Positions 24,700 to 39,880 of a DNA stretch of 64,000 nucleotides are shown in pieces (the stretch's first letter is position 1; the number at the start of each line of letters is the position of its first letter). Both the position numbers and the translations under genes were made by a program. The DNA is from Pseudorasbora parva (lineage: Eukaryota > Chordata > Actinopteri > Cypriniformes > Gobionidae). The notes beneath the pieces are model-generated. The model did no database searches. It was not told the origin of the DNA and was given only the letters and a program-made list of their open reading frames with translations. The stretch covers positions 38,436,863-38,500,862 of the forward strand of contig NC_090172.1 of NCBI RefSeq assembly GCF_024679245.1. Reading direction: 5' to 3'.

Positions 24700-25035
24700 G
24701 ATTTAACTTAAAAAAGTAAGCAACCTGGTTACCTGAAAATTTTAAGTTTATTGAAATTAAAAAATGTAGTTGATACAATGAAGGGAATTGGTTTAATATA
24801 TAAAAACTCAAAATATTATTTAATCTGAACAACATAAACAATTTGATAAATCATGAAAATAGCACAATTTGGCATGTTTCACTGGATCATCACAAATAAA
24901 ACACACACAATTACCCAGTAGGCTGTCGATTCTCAAAAATGTTCATTGTATTAACTCAATTTTTAATTTCAATGAACTCAACATTTTAAGGCAACCAGGT
25001 AACTTATTTTTAATATTAATATTTACAGTGTACTT
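24700..25035. repeat. palindromic AT-rich MITE
   Basis: Arms 24705-24782 and 24940-25015 are reverse complements: the left has GCAACCTGGTTACCTGAAAA and the right has AAGGCAACCAGGTAACTTA. The right end runs into ATTTACAGTGTACTT, the usual terminus of such elements. Loop of about 150 bp is unique. Confidence 0.75.
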
Positions 25036-25179
25036 AGTAGAGAGACATGCAATTTTTTGTCTGAAATAAAAGTAATTTAATATTAATTACTTTTTTTTAT
25101 TCCAGTTATGCATGTTTAACCTGTTGTAGTTCACCTACACATTTTGTCATCAATTGTTACCCCTCATGTCATAAACTGC

Positions 25180-25410
25180 ATGAAAGTGAAAGTGGTCAAA
25201 TTGAAAGCGACGTAAAGGCTAAGAATGGTAACCCCTACTCAGGATTTGTCCCCTGCATTTACCCACACACACATTGTAGTAAACAGAAGTAGTGAGCACT
25301 AAACACACTTTCAGGGCTTAGACACTTTGCTCAAGGGCACCGATATTGAGATTCGAACCAGCAACCTTCGGGTTACCAGTCTGACAATTAGGCCACTACT
25401 GGCCCTTAAA
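25180..25410 (-). mobile_element. tRNA-derived SINE
   Basis: Read on the minus strand, the head (about 25410-25340) has a box A-like TGGCCTAATTG and a perfect box B GGTTCGAATCT (pol III internal promoter), followed by a body with CCTTGAGCAAAG and a tail ending near the GTGAAAGTGG block at 25185. This is the order of a cyprinid tRNA-head SINE. The head is not a functional tRNA gene: it is joined to a SINE body. Confidence 0.8.
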
Positions 25411-26288
25411 TGTATGACATGATCAACACCAGCTCAATAGATTTATGGTCATGTAGGGAAGGGGTGTCATAACAAACATTACAGATTAATACAATGATAA
25501 TACAAATACCAGTTTATCCTTTTATAGCTCTATAAAACTTGTGTGAGTGACGATTACAGTCCAGCCTTCACAGAGAGTGTCTCAGTGACAGGTCGTCTTC
25601 TTTCTCCAAGCACTTCCCTATATAAAATAAAAATCACCCTCCCCTTTCCCTCTCTCTCATTCTCCGTCCTCTCTTCCTCTCAGAGCAAACAACCTTCTCT
25701 CCTCTTGTTATTAACTAAATATGAGCACTTTGACCGGGGGACAAAAATTCAATATTTTCCCCACCAAATATTTAAACCAAGCAAATAAACAGACAAATAA
25801 ATAGGTCTCCCAGGCGACCGGGCGAGCGAGGAGGGCGGGATGTAATTTGACGGGCGAGTTATTTGGGAGACTGAAGCCCACAGCTATTCAGGGGCTCATT
25901 TCAGCACCTGTCAATCATAGAGCAGAGAGGAGAGTGTGTAGGTGTGTGTATGACTGCGAAGTGGACGAACGCACATACAGCCTTCAAGGTCGGAGCCGAT
26001 AAGGTGAATATCGTACCTGATGAATATATCACCCTCTCCTTCATCTCTTCACGCAGACCTATCGAAACATCTTAATTCCCATCTAATGGCAAGCTTTATT
26101 CGTCCAGTGTCCAGAAAATGCATTAAACAAGAAAGAAAGAAAGAAAGAACGAAAGCAAGATTTGTGAACATTTGAAATAGGAGATCATGAAGCATATGTG
26201 CAGACACACACAAGCCAGCGATATGAAGGCCTTTCATCCATATTAGATGAGTTGCAGATGACTCTATTATATCAGGCTAGATTGAGCT
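25411..26288. other. unique sequence, candidate regulatory DNA
   Basis: Pyrimidine-rich at 25640-25700. The segment 25800-25990 is GC-rich with repeated GGCGAGCG-like motifs and no recognised repeat. Confidence 0.45.

Positions 26289-28919
<2,631 letters not shown>

Positions 28920-28959
<40 letters not shown>
28920..28959. repeat. (CA)n microsatellite
   Basis: About 20 CA units bordering the dispersed repeat copy at 28960-29168. Confidence 0.95.
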
Positions 28960-28960
<1 letters not shown>

Positions 28961-29168
28961 GGTTTTACTCGTAGTGGGGACTCTCCATAGGCCTAATGGT
29001 TTTGCCCCTGCTCCTAAACCTACCCATAACAGGAAACATTCTGCATTTTTACATTTTCAAAAAACATCATCCTGTATGATTTATAAGCCTTTTGAAAATG
29101 TAAGTGATCTCAGGATTTACTATCCTTTTGGGGACATTTGGTCTCCAGAATGTAATATAAACAAGGGC
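28960..29168 (-). repeat. GT/CA-flanked dispersed repeat, copy 1
   Basis: Minus-strand copy of a family seen at least seven times here: GTGGGGACTCTCCATAGGC near 28974, CTAAACCTACCCATAACAGG near 29013, ATTCTGCATTTTTAC, and the end AATGTAATATAAACAAGG. Bounded on both sides by CA arrays. Confidence 0.8.
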
Positions 29169-29189
29169 GCACACACACACACGCACGCA

Positions 29190-29221
<32 letters not shown>

Positions 29222-29270
29222 CACACACACGCACGCACGCACGCACGTACACACACACACACACACACTT
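29169..29270. repeat. (CA)n/(CACG)n microsatellite
   Basis: CA units alternating with blocks of GCAC tetramers. Confidence 0.95.
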
Positions 29271-29545
29271 AATTCCACATGCACCTGGTCATCTTCCTCT
29301 CACCTACAGTGATGTAAGATATAGAAACCACAGATGACCTTCTTTAGAACAATGCATACCTGTGCACACATGCCTGAAAACAGACCGCAGTGAAGTTTAG
29401 AGTGGCCATTCACCAATCACCTGCTCACCCCAGGCTCTGCCATCTATCACACCTTCACTAAAGACTAGAGGAAACGCCTCCAACCCCCAAAGGCAACACA
29501 CATACATACAAACATTGTGTTTTCATGCTTTATAGGGATTGTCCA

Positions 29546-29703
29546 TACACTGTAAAAAAAAAAAAAAATGGATTTAATTTCTGTGAATTAAATTGCATTA
29601 ATTCACAGAATTTCAATTCAGCCAACTGAACAATTTAGATGTGATCAGTCAATAATTTTTTTTCAATTGGAGACATTTTTTTTCTTTCTTTTTTTACAGT
29701 GTA
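29546..29703. repeat. 158-bp MITE with TACACTGTAAAAA ends
   Basis: Perfect inverted ends TACACTGTAAAAA (29546-29558) and TTTTTACAGTGTA (29691-29703), possibly TA target copies included. The interior TTAATTCACAGAATTTC...GTGATCAGTCA block is repeated, diverged, at 55668-55792. Confidence 0.8.
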
Positions 29704-29915
29704 GGCACAATTTTTATACTGTACAAACTGTATATTCCATCCCTCAACATGAACTTTTTTGCATTTTTACATTTTTAAAACATTACTTAGTATAATTTAT
29801 AAGCTGTTTTCTTCACAGGGACAAAAAATGTCCCCACAAGGACAAGGATTTCATATACTTCCATCTTTTTGGAGACATTTTGTTATCATAATGTGGAGTA
29901 TACCACACACACCCG
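29704..29915 (-). repeat. GT/CA-flanked dispersed repeat, copy 2
   Basis: Starts TTTTTATACTGTACAAACTG near 29711, then ATTTTTACATTTTTAAAAC and GTCCCCACAAGG, and ends in a short CA run at 29904-29912. More diverged than copy 1, lacking the CCTAAACCTACCC block in clean form. Confidence 0.65.
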
Positions 29916-30570
29916 TAGAGAGCTGAGACAAGAGTTCAAATGAGTCTACTGGTCTACATAATAGCTCTAAGAGAAAAGATTACAAGACAAGTTTGATCCA
30001 AATATCTAAAACTCCCTCCGAGATTCAAAATTGATTTTAAACCTAAAAATATGAAACATTTATGATGCAAAATACATTAAAAAGTTTTTTTTTTTTGACA
30101 TTGGCCATGTGAGCTCATTTGTACAAAAGACCAGATTTTCTGGCTTGGACTTTTTGCTAAACCATTCAAAAAACTTTACAGTTTTAAATTCAAATTTTCC
30201 TGATATTGCCCTTTATAAAAAAACAACAACAAAATGATATTAATAAATCTGAACAAAGTAAAGGCATTTTCACTGCTCTGTATAAGCACTGTTTTAGGTA
30301 AAATGTCTATTTCAGTATTTCATAGATTCCATTAATTAACCATTAATAAATTATTATATAATAATGGCTGAAATATCCAAATTATTTATAATGATAAAAG
30401 TAGAAAACTATGAGTAACTATTTGAACGCACAATTAAATGATCACCTGTTAAGCAGTATATCAATTTAATAACACTTCTTCAATACATTTTAATCAAAAT
30501 TGTAATAAATTGCTACCAATATACAAATAAAATTTTAATTAAAAAAGAACGAATAACCATGCACTGATTG
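29916..30570. other. unique AT-rich sequence, no gene seen
   Basis: Strongly AT-rich; no repeat recognised. Confidence 0.5.
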
Positions 30571-30579
30571 ATAAACCAG

Positions 30580-32000
30580 CATTGTATTTTATTTCTATCA
30601 TAACTAGTGCTTTGCGCACACAATGCTTCCAAAAAAGCAGCGGGGCTTGCGGCACTCCGGAAAATAATACAGAAAAAAAAAGAGAAAAAGAAACACAATA
30701 AAAGAAAGATTATATACACACATTTATATTTATATACCAACCTCACAGCATTTACTCAGCAAGAACACAATATTTGGCAACCAATGACGACTCAAAAACT
30801 TCAAAAGTATAAAACACATTTAAGCGTCTTCATCGAATACTATAATATGGATTCTCTACATTAACACTGATGACATAGAAAAGCATAAAAATAAAAGAAA
30901 GCTGCTGAACTTCAACAGTCATCCCTTTTTCATTCATCCTTCATTCGTTTAGAGGACATCAAAGTGCTTTTCCTCCTCTTTCACTCGTTAAAAGATGTTC
31001 GAGTGCATTCCTCCCAAAACTGGCAGCATTTCAGACAGAGGCAGGCGTTATTGAAAGGTTAAGAGCCAATGAGCTGCGAGAATTATGCGACGCAAGGGGT
31101 GTAAGTTCTCTTGGAGAGCTCAGTAAAAGCCACCTATCGACACTACTTGGCTTGGGGGAGAAACATCTTATGTATACATGCGTTCACACACACACACACA
31201 CGATCAAATTCAGTCACACAAAAATAAAACCGTCTACACGTTTACATACACATGTGCGTGCCTCGTACCTACATGCACCTATAGACAAACATCGTTAACA
31301 GATTCACTCTAACAACATTAACTTTACCTTCTCCCTACAAACATTCAGACGGACGCGCACGCAAACATTCAAACACACTTAGGGCAAATTCAAACATTCT
31401 TAATCCCTAGACAATACGCCAGGTGAAAGGCAACAGCACGCATATGACACCCGTTAATGGTGTCATTACACCCCCACAATCCTTTTTTTACCGACTTTCT
31501 TCCTCAAAAGATGGCACGCAGACAAACACACACACATAGAGGAGAAGTGAACTGTGTACACTGTATACATCTATAATGCCTGTCCAAAAAAAGCTTCAGA
31601 GGATATATGGAGAACTGAAGTAAAACATACATACATTTATGGATATATATTTATATATATGTATATTTATGGATAGGTATTGTATGCTACTACTGATATG
31701 CGTCTATGAATGCTCATTGTAACACTAAGGACTCTGTTAAAGTGATAGAAAACGATACTGATGGCAATAGGAAACAAAATGTCCCGTCCAGATGTCACCC
31801 CGTATCCACCCCGGTCTCCATCCTTAAATCCGTCTGTCCATCCGAGTGGACCTCAATGTGGTGTGTGTGAAGGTGAATGCTGGTCTTCAGGCAAAGGTGG
31901 GCCAGAAAGGAGAAAGTGAACAGGTGTGTGTTGTACTGTTTTTTTGTCACCTGCGATCTCCATCATGGCCTCTATCTCTTAACATCCACCCATACAATTC
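30580..32000 (-). other. possible 3' UTR of the minus-strand gene
   Basis: On the minus strand this follows the candidate stop codons at 32001-32003 or 32209-32211. It is largely free of recognised transposons, and TTTATT (AATAAA on the minus strand) occurs near 30587, a possible polyadenylation signal. Contains a short CA run (31186-31201). Extent is a guess; no transcript evidence. Confidence 0.3.
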
Positions 32001-32007
32001 TTACATC
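32001..32007 (-). CDS. possible last coding bases of the minus-strand gene, after a final intron
   Basis: On the minus strand a strong acceptor, a long pyrimidine tract (TTTTTCTTCCTTCCTAG, reading down to 32008), is followed by G ATG TAA. Joined to the phase of the exon ending at 32213 this would add one Met and stop. Alternatively the intron is retained and translation stops at 32209-32211, so the two outcomes differ by a single residue. Confidence 0.35.
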
Positions 32008-32208
32008 CTAGGAAGGAAGAAAAAGCGAAAGTAAGTCACATTTTGAGCAATTATTCTTTATTGAATCAATCTATGGAGCACTTTTTATGCATGACATTCA
32101 CAGATTGAACATCATCAGATAGCTAAGAATCTTTAAGGCCACTTTCGATTATTTTAATAACAATCTCTACATAAAAGAAAACATAAGACCTCAACAAAAA
32201 CATCTACT

Positions 32209-32353
32209 TTACCTCCAGAGAAGTGACTCAACGCGGTTGATGATGTCAGAAAGGTCAAAGGGGAGGGGCATGTCAGGATCGTCATTACTCCAATAGGGTC
32301 GGTCGACAGGTGCTTCCTCAGGGGGCAAGGTCTGTGCCAGGCTGGATTGGCAT
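32209..32353 (-). CDS. candidate C-terminal coding exon of an unidentified host gene
   Basis: On the minus strand an acceptor (TTTGTTCTCCCAATAG, ending at 32354) opens a 141-bp segment with no stop in one frame, ending CTCTGGAG followed by GTAAAG, a good splice donor at 32211-32212. The frame encodes 46 residues rich in acidic and proline residues, finishing MPLPFDLSDIINRVESLLWR, which looks like an amphipathic C-terminal helix. Codon choice is coding-like (mostly C or G at third positions) in contrast with the AT-rich flanks. If the donor is used, the next exon begins at 32007 and adds one Met; if not, TAA at 32209-32211 ends the protein directly. I do not recognise the protein. No further exon could be confidently placed in the window, so the gene is partial and most of it must lie beyond or in undetected exons at higher coordinates. 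Confidence 0.6.
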
Positions 32354-32499
32354 CTATTGGGAGAACAAATTTATTAAAAACTTGATAATTTCATAGTTAT
32401 AATATTTAAAAAACTAACTAAATAAATAAATGTAATATTTATAATTTCACAATGAAGGTCATTAAGATGAAATGCAATACATGTATTAATCAAAGACAT

Positions 32500-32670
32500 G
32501 TATTAAAAATTGATTTTGTGTTGTTTGTAATGATTACTATTTTGATGATTTATAGGTTCTTTGTATTGTATTATTCTTGTACTTCCGCATTTTATTTTGT
32601 ATCATATGTTTGTTGCGCTTTGGGTTTTAGAAAAGCACATTATAAATAAAATGTATTATTATTAGTATCA
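32500..32670 (+). mobile_element. 3' tail of a LINE/SINE-type retroelement
   Basis: GCGCTTTGGGTTTTAGAAAA (32616-32635) then CATTATAAATAAAATGTATT and a short ATT repeat is the characteristic 3' end of a fish retroelement family. The 5' part is not recognisable. Lies in the probable intron upstream of the exon at 32209-32353. Confidence 0.5.
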
Positions 32671-33244
32671 AATGTGACAAGAAAGATATTTATAAGGCTA
32701 AAAATAATTCAGATTCAGATAAATGCTGTTCTTTTGAACTTTGTAATCATCAAAAATGTACCACAGGTTCAAACACAAATATTAAGCAGCACAACTTAGC
32801 ATTGATATACAAAAAAAATATACATATATACAAGAAAGACACAAACTCTGAATCAACACGCACCAATGCAAAATTGTCGATTTATTGTAATCACTGTTCA
32901 CTTATAGCAATTACTTAATGGTGGCTTCGACATCACAGAAATAAAGTGCATTTTAAAAATGCATTACATTTACATTTTTATAATAGAAATAATTTTATAA
33001 ACATTAAAAAGTATTACTGACCCCAAACTTTTAAACTGTAATATATATATACACACTGAAAATTACCCCCAGTCTAATGTGTGTGCTTTCCAGGGAGTGT
33101 GTGAATAGTTAACGTCGCCCTAAACACACAAAGAAGTGTGTGTTTGACTAGGGGCAGTCCACACACTCATTTCCTGATTTCTTTACGACACACAATAACC
33201 TGCCCTAACGACATGTTTATAAAAAAGCAAAGGACTGTGTAGCT

Positions 33245-33248
<4 letters not shown>
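32671..33248. other. unique AT-rich sequence, no gene seen
   Basis: Short AT run at 33042-33051. Nothing identified. Confidence 0.5.

Positions 33249-33281
<33 letters not shown>
33249..33281. repeat. (GT)n microsatellite
   Basis: About 16 GT units. Confidence 0.95.
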
Positions 33282-33283
<2 letters not shown>

Positions 33284-33545
33284 AATGGCATCATCCCCTT
33301 GCTCTTCCTTTGAACAAAGCCTTAGGAATGCACTTCTGCAACTCTACAAGTGTAAGCAGTGTAAATCACCTTCTAAACACACCTGGCCAGTGCTGATTAA
33401 TATCTCAATCATTTACACCTGGGCAGGTGAAGGCTGTGGCTTTAATTCCAGAGTAACTTTGATGTTACAACACTTTATTTAGTCCCCTAATTAACATTGT
33501 GGTTTTCACAAGAATATGACAATAAAGCTTTTCATAAATATGACT

Positions 33546-33690
<145 letters not shown>

Positions 33691-33955
33691 GTTTGTGAAA
33701 TATCAGGACACAAATGTATATAATGATATGGGTATGACATAGGTATTACAAAGAGAGGGTGAAATATGAGGACATTCCCCATGTCCCCACTTAATCATAC
33801 AGGATGAGTTTTTTTGAGAAAGTAAAAATGCAGAATGTTTCCTGTGATGAGCAGCTTTAGGGGCATGGGGCAGTGTAAGGGGATAGAAAATACGGTTTGT
33901 ACAGTATAAAAACCATTTCGCCTATGGAATGTCTCCACATTTCACAAAAACAAAA

Positions 33956-33956
<1 letters not shown>
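33691..33956 (+). repeat. GT/CA-flanked dispersed repeat, copy 3
   Basis: Full plus-strand copy: GAAATATCAGGACACAAATG, TATTACAAAGAGAGGGTG, AATCATACAGGATGAG, AATGCAGAATGTTTCC, GGGGATAGAAAATACGG and TTTGTACAGTATAAAAACC. It is bounded by GT arrays at both ends (33551-33690 and 33957-33987). After the second array a fragment TGTCCCCTTAAGGATAGTG (34018) may start another copy. Confidence 0.85.

Positions 33957-33987
<31 letters not shown>
33957..33987. repeat. (GT)n microsatellite
   Basis: About 15 GT units at the right border of dispersed repeat copy 3. Confidence 0.95.
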
Positions 33988-33991
<4 letters not shown>

Positions 33992-34079
33992 GTTTAACCT
34001 ATATTGTAAAGACCAAATGTCCCCTTAAGGATAGTGTGTAGAGAGAGGGGGGACATTTTTGGTAACATTTTATATATGA

Positions 34080-34950
34080 TTTAGCGCATCAGAAATATTC
34101 CTGGCCACCCAGGAATTTTTTTTAAATCAGCTAGAGACTTAAATATCATAGAGACTGACTTGGGGTAGGTAGATTCTTTGGACTGGAGCCAGTAAGCAAC
34201 CACCTAGACACCAAAAATTGCATTTCAGTTTAGCTCCATTATAGTGGCGTGGACTGACACACTTCACCTTTAATAAAGGAATAATCACTATCCTCACAAA
34301 TTCACAAAGTTCTGCACAAAACGCTTATCTCAAGCAGTCATAGCCTATAATAAACACTAATGGTCTTCCACTCAAAGACTGCAGCGGTGCCCAAAGGAGG
34401 CCAATGTTATGGATGAGTCTGTGCTGTCCAGCGGTCAGAGGACAGCCCCTCTCTGACACTATTTGTGGTTATATATTTTGTAAGGGCCACTTAATGGTGG
34501 AGTGGCTCTCCTGTTAAGTGCTGTCTCTCCAACTTCACCAGCCACATGAGAGGCTGCATTACACGCCGAGGGTGGAATTAGCATATAGCGCTTCGATATA
34601 TCATCCTCATACTGCATCAGGGCTTGACAATAACATCCGTTAACATGCGCTAAGTACTCTAATGTAGCACATCAGTTCATAAATAATATGAGAGCTCGTT
34701 CTATACACGCATGCGCGTGTTTAAATTCTCTCATCATTTACTGGATTATTAGAAGAGACAGAGAAGAGGTAACTGAAGTAAATAGACTGTGGTGTAAGAG
34801 ACCGCATGCACACAAATGAATGCTAGCCATAAAGATCCACACAAACATACCCTTAAAGGAATGGTTTGCAAATAACTCAACATTTTAGAATCATTTACTC
34901 ACTCTTTGCATTGTTCCTAACTTATAAACAACTAACAATAAATGTGGTAT
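34080..34950. other. unique sequence, candidate regulatory DNA
   Basis: The segment 34490-34700 is repeat-free and GC-balanced with AT-rich homeobox-like cores (GGAATTAGCATATAG near 34575). No gene seen. Confidence 0.4.
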
Positions 34951-34954
34951 AACA

Positions 34955-36787
34955 TTAACATTTAAGGTGAAGTTAACTACTATGTACATACATCAAAAAA
35001 TAAGTACAATGTATTGTGCCCATGTTGTATTGCAAAACACTTTTGCTAATATTGATTCAAGTAAAGTTAGGGACAGGTGTGGTTATATGGGTAAGTTTAA
35101 GAGTAAAGTTAGGGACAGGTGTGGTGGTATGGGTAAGTTTAAGAGTAAAGTTAGGGACAGGTGTGGTGGTATGGGTAAGTTTAAGAGTAAAGTTAGGGAC
35201 AGGTGTGGAGGTATGGGTAAGTTTAAGAGTAAAGTTAGGGACAGGTGTGGTGGTATGGGTAAGTTTAAGAGTAAAGTTAGGGACAGGTGTGGTGGTATGG
35301 GTAAGTTTAAGAGTAAAGTTAGGGACAGGTGTGGTGATATGGGTAAGTTTAAGAGTAAAGTTAGGGACAGGTGTGGTGGTATGGGTAAGTTTAAGAGTAA
35401 AGTTAGGAACAGGTGTGATGGTATGGGTAAGTTTAAGGGTAAAGTTAGGACAGGTGTGCTGGTATGGGTAAGTTTAGGGGTAAAGTTAGTGACAGGTGTG
35501 GTGGTATGGGTAAGTTTAGGGGTAAAGTTAGGGACAGGTGTGCTGGTATGGGTAAGTTTAAGGGTAAAGTTAGAGAAAGGTGTGGTGGTATGGGTAAGTT
35601 TAGGAGTAAAGTTAGAGACAGGTGTGGTGGTATGGGTAAGTTTAAGGGTAAAGTTAGGGACAGGTGTGGTGGTATGGGTAAGTTTAGGGGTAAAGTTAGG
35701 GACAGGTGTGGTGGTATGGGTAAGTTTAAGAGTAAAGTTAGAGACAGGTGTGGTGGTATGGGTAAGTTTAAGGGCAAAGTTAGAGAAAGGTATGGTGGTA
35801 TGGGTAAGTTTAAGAGTAAAGTTAGGGACAGGTGTGGTGGTATGGGTAAGATTAAGAGTAAAGTTAGAGACAGGTGTGGTGGTATGGGTAAGTTTAAGAG
35901 TAAAGTTAGGGACAGGTGTGGTGGTATGGGTAAGTTTAAGAGTAAAGTTAGGGACAGGTGTGGTGGTATGGGTAAGTTTAAGAGTAAAGTTAGGGACAGG
36001 TGTGGTGGTATGGGTAAGTTTAAGAGTAAAGTTAGGGACAGGTGTGGTGGTATGGGTAAGTTTAAGAGTAAAGTTAGAGACAGGTGTGGTGGTATGGGTA
36101 AGTTTAGGGGTAAAGTTAGGGACAGGTGTGGTGGTATGGGTAAGTTTAGGGGTAAAGTTAGGGACAGGTGTGGTGGTATGGGTAAGTTTAAGAGTAAAGT
36201 TAGAGACAGGTGTGGTGGTATGGGTAAGTTTAAGAGTAAAGTTAGGGACAGGTGTGGTGGTATGGGTAAGTTTAAGAGTAAAGTTAGGGACAGGTGTGGT
36301 GGTATGGGTAAGTTTAAGAGTAAAGTTAGAGACAGGTGTGGTGGTATGGGTAAGTTTAAGAGTAAAGTTAGAGACAGGTGTGGTGGTATGGGTAAGTTTA
36401 AGAGTAAAGTTAGAGACAGGTGTGGTGGTATGGGTAAGTTTAAGAGTAAAGTTAGGGACAGGTGTGGTGGTATGGGTAAGTTTAAGGGTAAAGTTAGGGA
36501 CAGGTGTGGTGGTATGGGTAAGTTTAAGGGTAAAGTTAAGGACAGGTGTGGTGGTATGGGTAAGTTTAAGAGTAAAGTTAGGGACAGGTGTGGTGGTATG
36601 GGTACGTATAAGGGTAGGGTTAGGTGTAAGGGATGTGTCAACAGTGTAATTATAAATGTAACAACAGAAATGAATTACATATGTAACTATAAAAACATGT
36701 GTGTGTACACAATAAGTGCATTGTATCAAATTATTAATTTAAATGTTAGTCATAGCAGTTAAGGCCACCTGATATAAAGTTGGTCAA
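34955..36787. mobile_element. DNA-transposon-like repeat expanded by an internal minisatellite
   Basis: The flanks of the 42-bp array are two ends of one element: left AGGTGAAGTTAACTACTATG (34965-34984) and right, reversed, AGGTGGCCTTAACTGCTATG (36749-36768), an inverted repeat with four mismatches. Left and right interiors (TGTATTGCAAAACACTTTTG; CACAATAAGTGCATTG) also match my recollection of one known cyprinid repeat, whose consensus has a single copy of the 42-bp unit in its centre. No coding potential beyond the array. Confidence 0.72.
35066..36618. repeat. 42-bp minisatellite, 37 units
   Basis: Unit: GTTAGGGACAGGTGTGGTGG followed by TATGGGTAAGTTTAAGAGTAAA. From first to last unit start is 1511 bp, i.e. 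36 units with a single 1-nt deletion in the tenth (35444), then one final diverged unit. Unit length is a multiple of three and contains no stop in several frames, so open frames up to 560 codons run through on both strands; the 14-residue repeat patterns they predict are by-products, and the plus frame shifts at the 35444 deletion without consequence. Nearly every unit contains GGGTAAGT, a near-consensus 5' splice site. Common variants are AAGAG versus AAGGG or AGGGG, and GGGAC versus GAGAC. Confidence 0.97.
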
Positions 36788-38755
<1,968 letters not shown>

Positions 38756-39420
38756 TTTTAACTAGAATTAAAAAAAATGTTAACTAAAATAAAACTCCTC
38801 CAATATAAATGGCTGATGAGAGTCTACATAACTCCGGTCAAACTGAATCGTTAGTCACCTAATATCCCAGATAGCTGTAGTAAATGTTTAGATGGAAAGG
38901 GTACTCTTTTTCACTGTGTATGGGATTGTCCAAAATTACATCAGTATTGGAAGTCAGTCATGCAGACTCTGTCAAAGATTGCTGGAGTAAACATACCTGC
39001 TGAGGCAAAAATATGTGTATTGGGTATATATCCAGAGAACTGTGTTTTTAGCTCCAGACAAATAAAACTGATCGACTTTGGACTCCTGCAGGCCAGACGG
39101 TTAATATCTCTGTACTGGAAGAAAATGGATGTACCCTCAAATCATATGTGGGTGAAGGAGATGGCATCATGTATTGTATTGGAACGACTCACTTATATTG
39201 TTAGAGGAAAGGGAGAACATTTTGAAGAAATATGGTCACCATTAACTGAGTTTCTGAGACATTATGAAGGAAATTAAGAAAATAAGCTGACTGCCGAGTT
39301 TTTTTTTTTTTTTTGGGGGGGGGGGGGGGGGATTGGGTTGTGAAATATGAAGTTTATGTCAATGTATCATTTGTTTGTTTTGTTAAAAAATCAATAAATA
39401 TAATGTTAAAAAAAAACTAA
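38756..39420 (+). mobile_element. L1-type LINE, 5'-truncated 3' end
   Basis: Contains the last part of an ORF2 reading frame (to the stop at 39275-39277), a 3' UTR with a T16-G17 homopolymer pair (39299-39332), ATCAATAAATATAATG and a terminal A-run at 39408-39417. The 5' end is truncated near 38756 as usual for target-primed reverse transcription. Plus orientation. Confidence 0.8.
38790..39277 (+). pseudogene. L1 ORF2 C-terminal remnant
   Basis: C-terminal region of the reverse transcriptase/endonuclease protein of an L1-type retrotransposon. In one frame around 38800-38950 the residues KWLMRVYITPVKL and KGTLFHCVWDCP resemble the cysteine/histidine-containing C-terminal domain, interrupted by a stop near 38850. 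The frame continues through an open 105-codon segment from 38960 that ends HYEGN. The aliphatic and aromatic pattern (MWVKEMASCIVLERLTY) is typical of the family's C-terminus. Everything upstream, including endonuclease and reverse transcriptase domains, is missing. Confidence 0.78.
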
Positions 39421-39469
39421 AATAAAAGTTATCGTAAACTATTTTTTCGTGACTATAAAATAAACAAAA

Positions 39470-39785
39470 GTGTGTGCGTGTATGTGTGGGGGCATGTTTT
39501 TGTGACATATGAGGACACAAATGTGTAAAATGACATGGGTATGACACAGGTATTACAAGGAGAGGGTGACTTATGAGGACATTGGATTTGTCCCCACTTT
39601 TCAAAATGCTTATAAATCATACAGGATGAGTTTTTTTGTTTTTTTTGGTTTTTAAATTAAAGTTAAAATGCCGAATGTTCCCGTGATGGGTATGTTTAGG
39701 GGCAGTGTAGGAAGATAGAAAATACGGTTTGTACAGTATAAAAACCATTAGGCCTATAGAATGTCAACACATTTTACACACACAG
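39470..39785 (+). repeat. GT/CA-flanked dispersed repeat, copy 4
   Basis: Same blocks as copy 3 in the same order: GACATATGAGGACACAAATG, AATCATACAGGATGAG, GATAGAAAATACGG, TTTGTACAGTATAAAAACC. Starts from a degraded GT run and ends in a short ACACACACAG. Directly follows the LINE tail. Confidence 0.82.
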
Positions 39786-39799
39786 TTATATTATATATA

Positions 39800-39806
39800 T
39801 AAAACA

Positions 39807-39877
<71 letters not shown>

Positions 39878-39880
39878 ATA
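39800..39880. repeat. (AAAT)n microsatellite
   Basis: About 19 units of TAAA after an ATATATAT lead-in. Confidence 0.96.

Noticed and set aside
25340..25410. tRNA gene on the minus strand
   Set aside because: Box A and B are present but the sequence continues into a SINE body, so it is a SINE head.
35066..36618. CRISPR-like array
   Set aside because: The units are contiguous with no unique spacers, and the DNA is vertebrate.
34967..36762. Long open frames (up to 560 codons) on both strands over the minisatellite as a repetitive protein gene
   Set aside because: The 42-bp period is divisible by three and stop-free in several frames on both strands at once. The flanks are ends of a dispersed repeat, and a 1-nt deletion changes the frame midway without any constraint.
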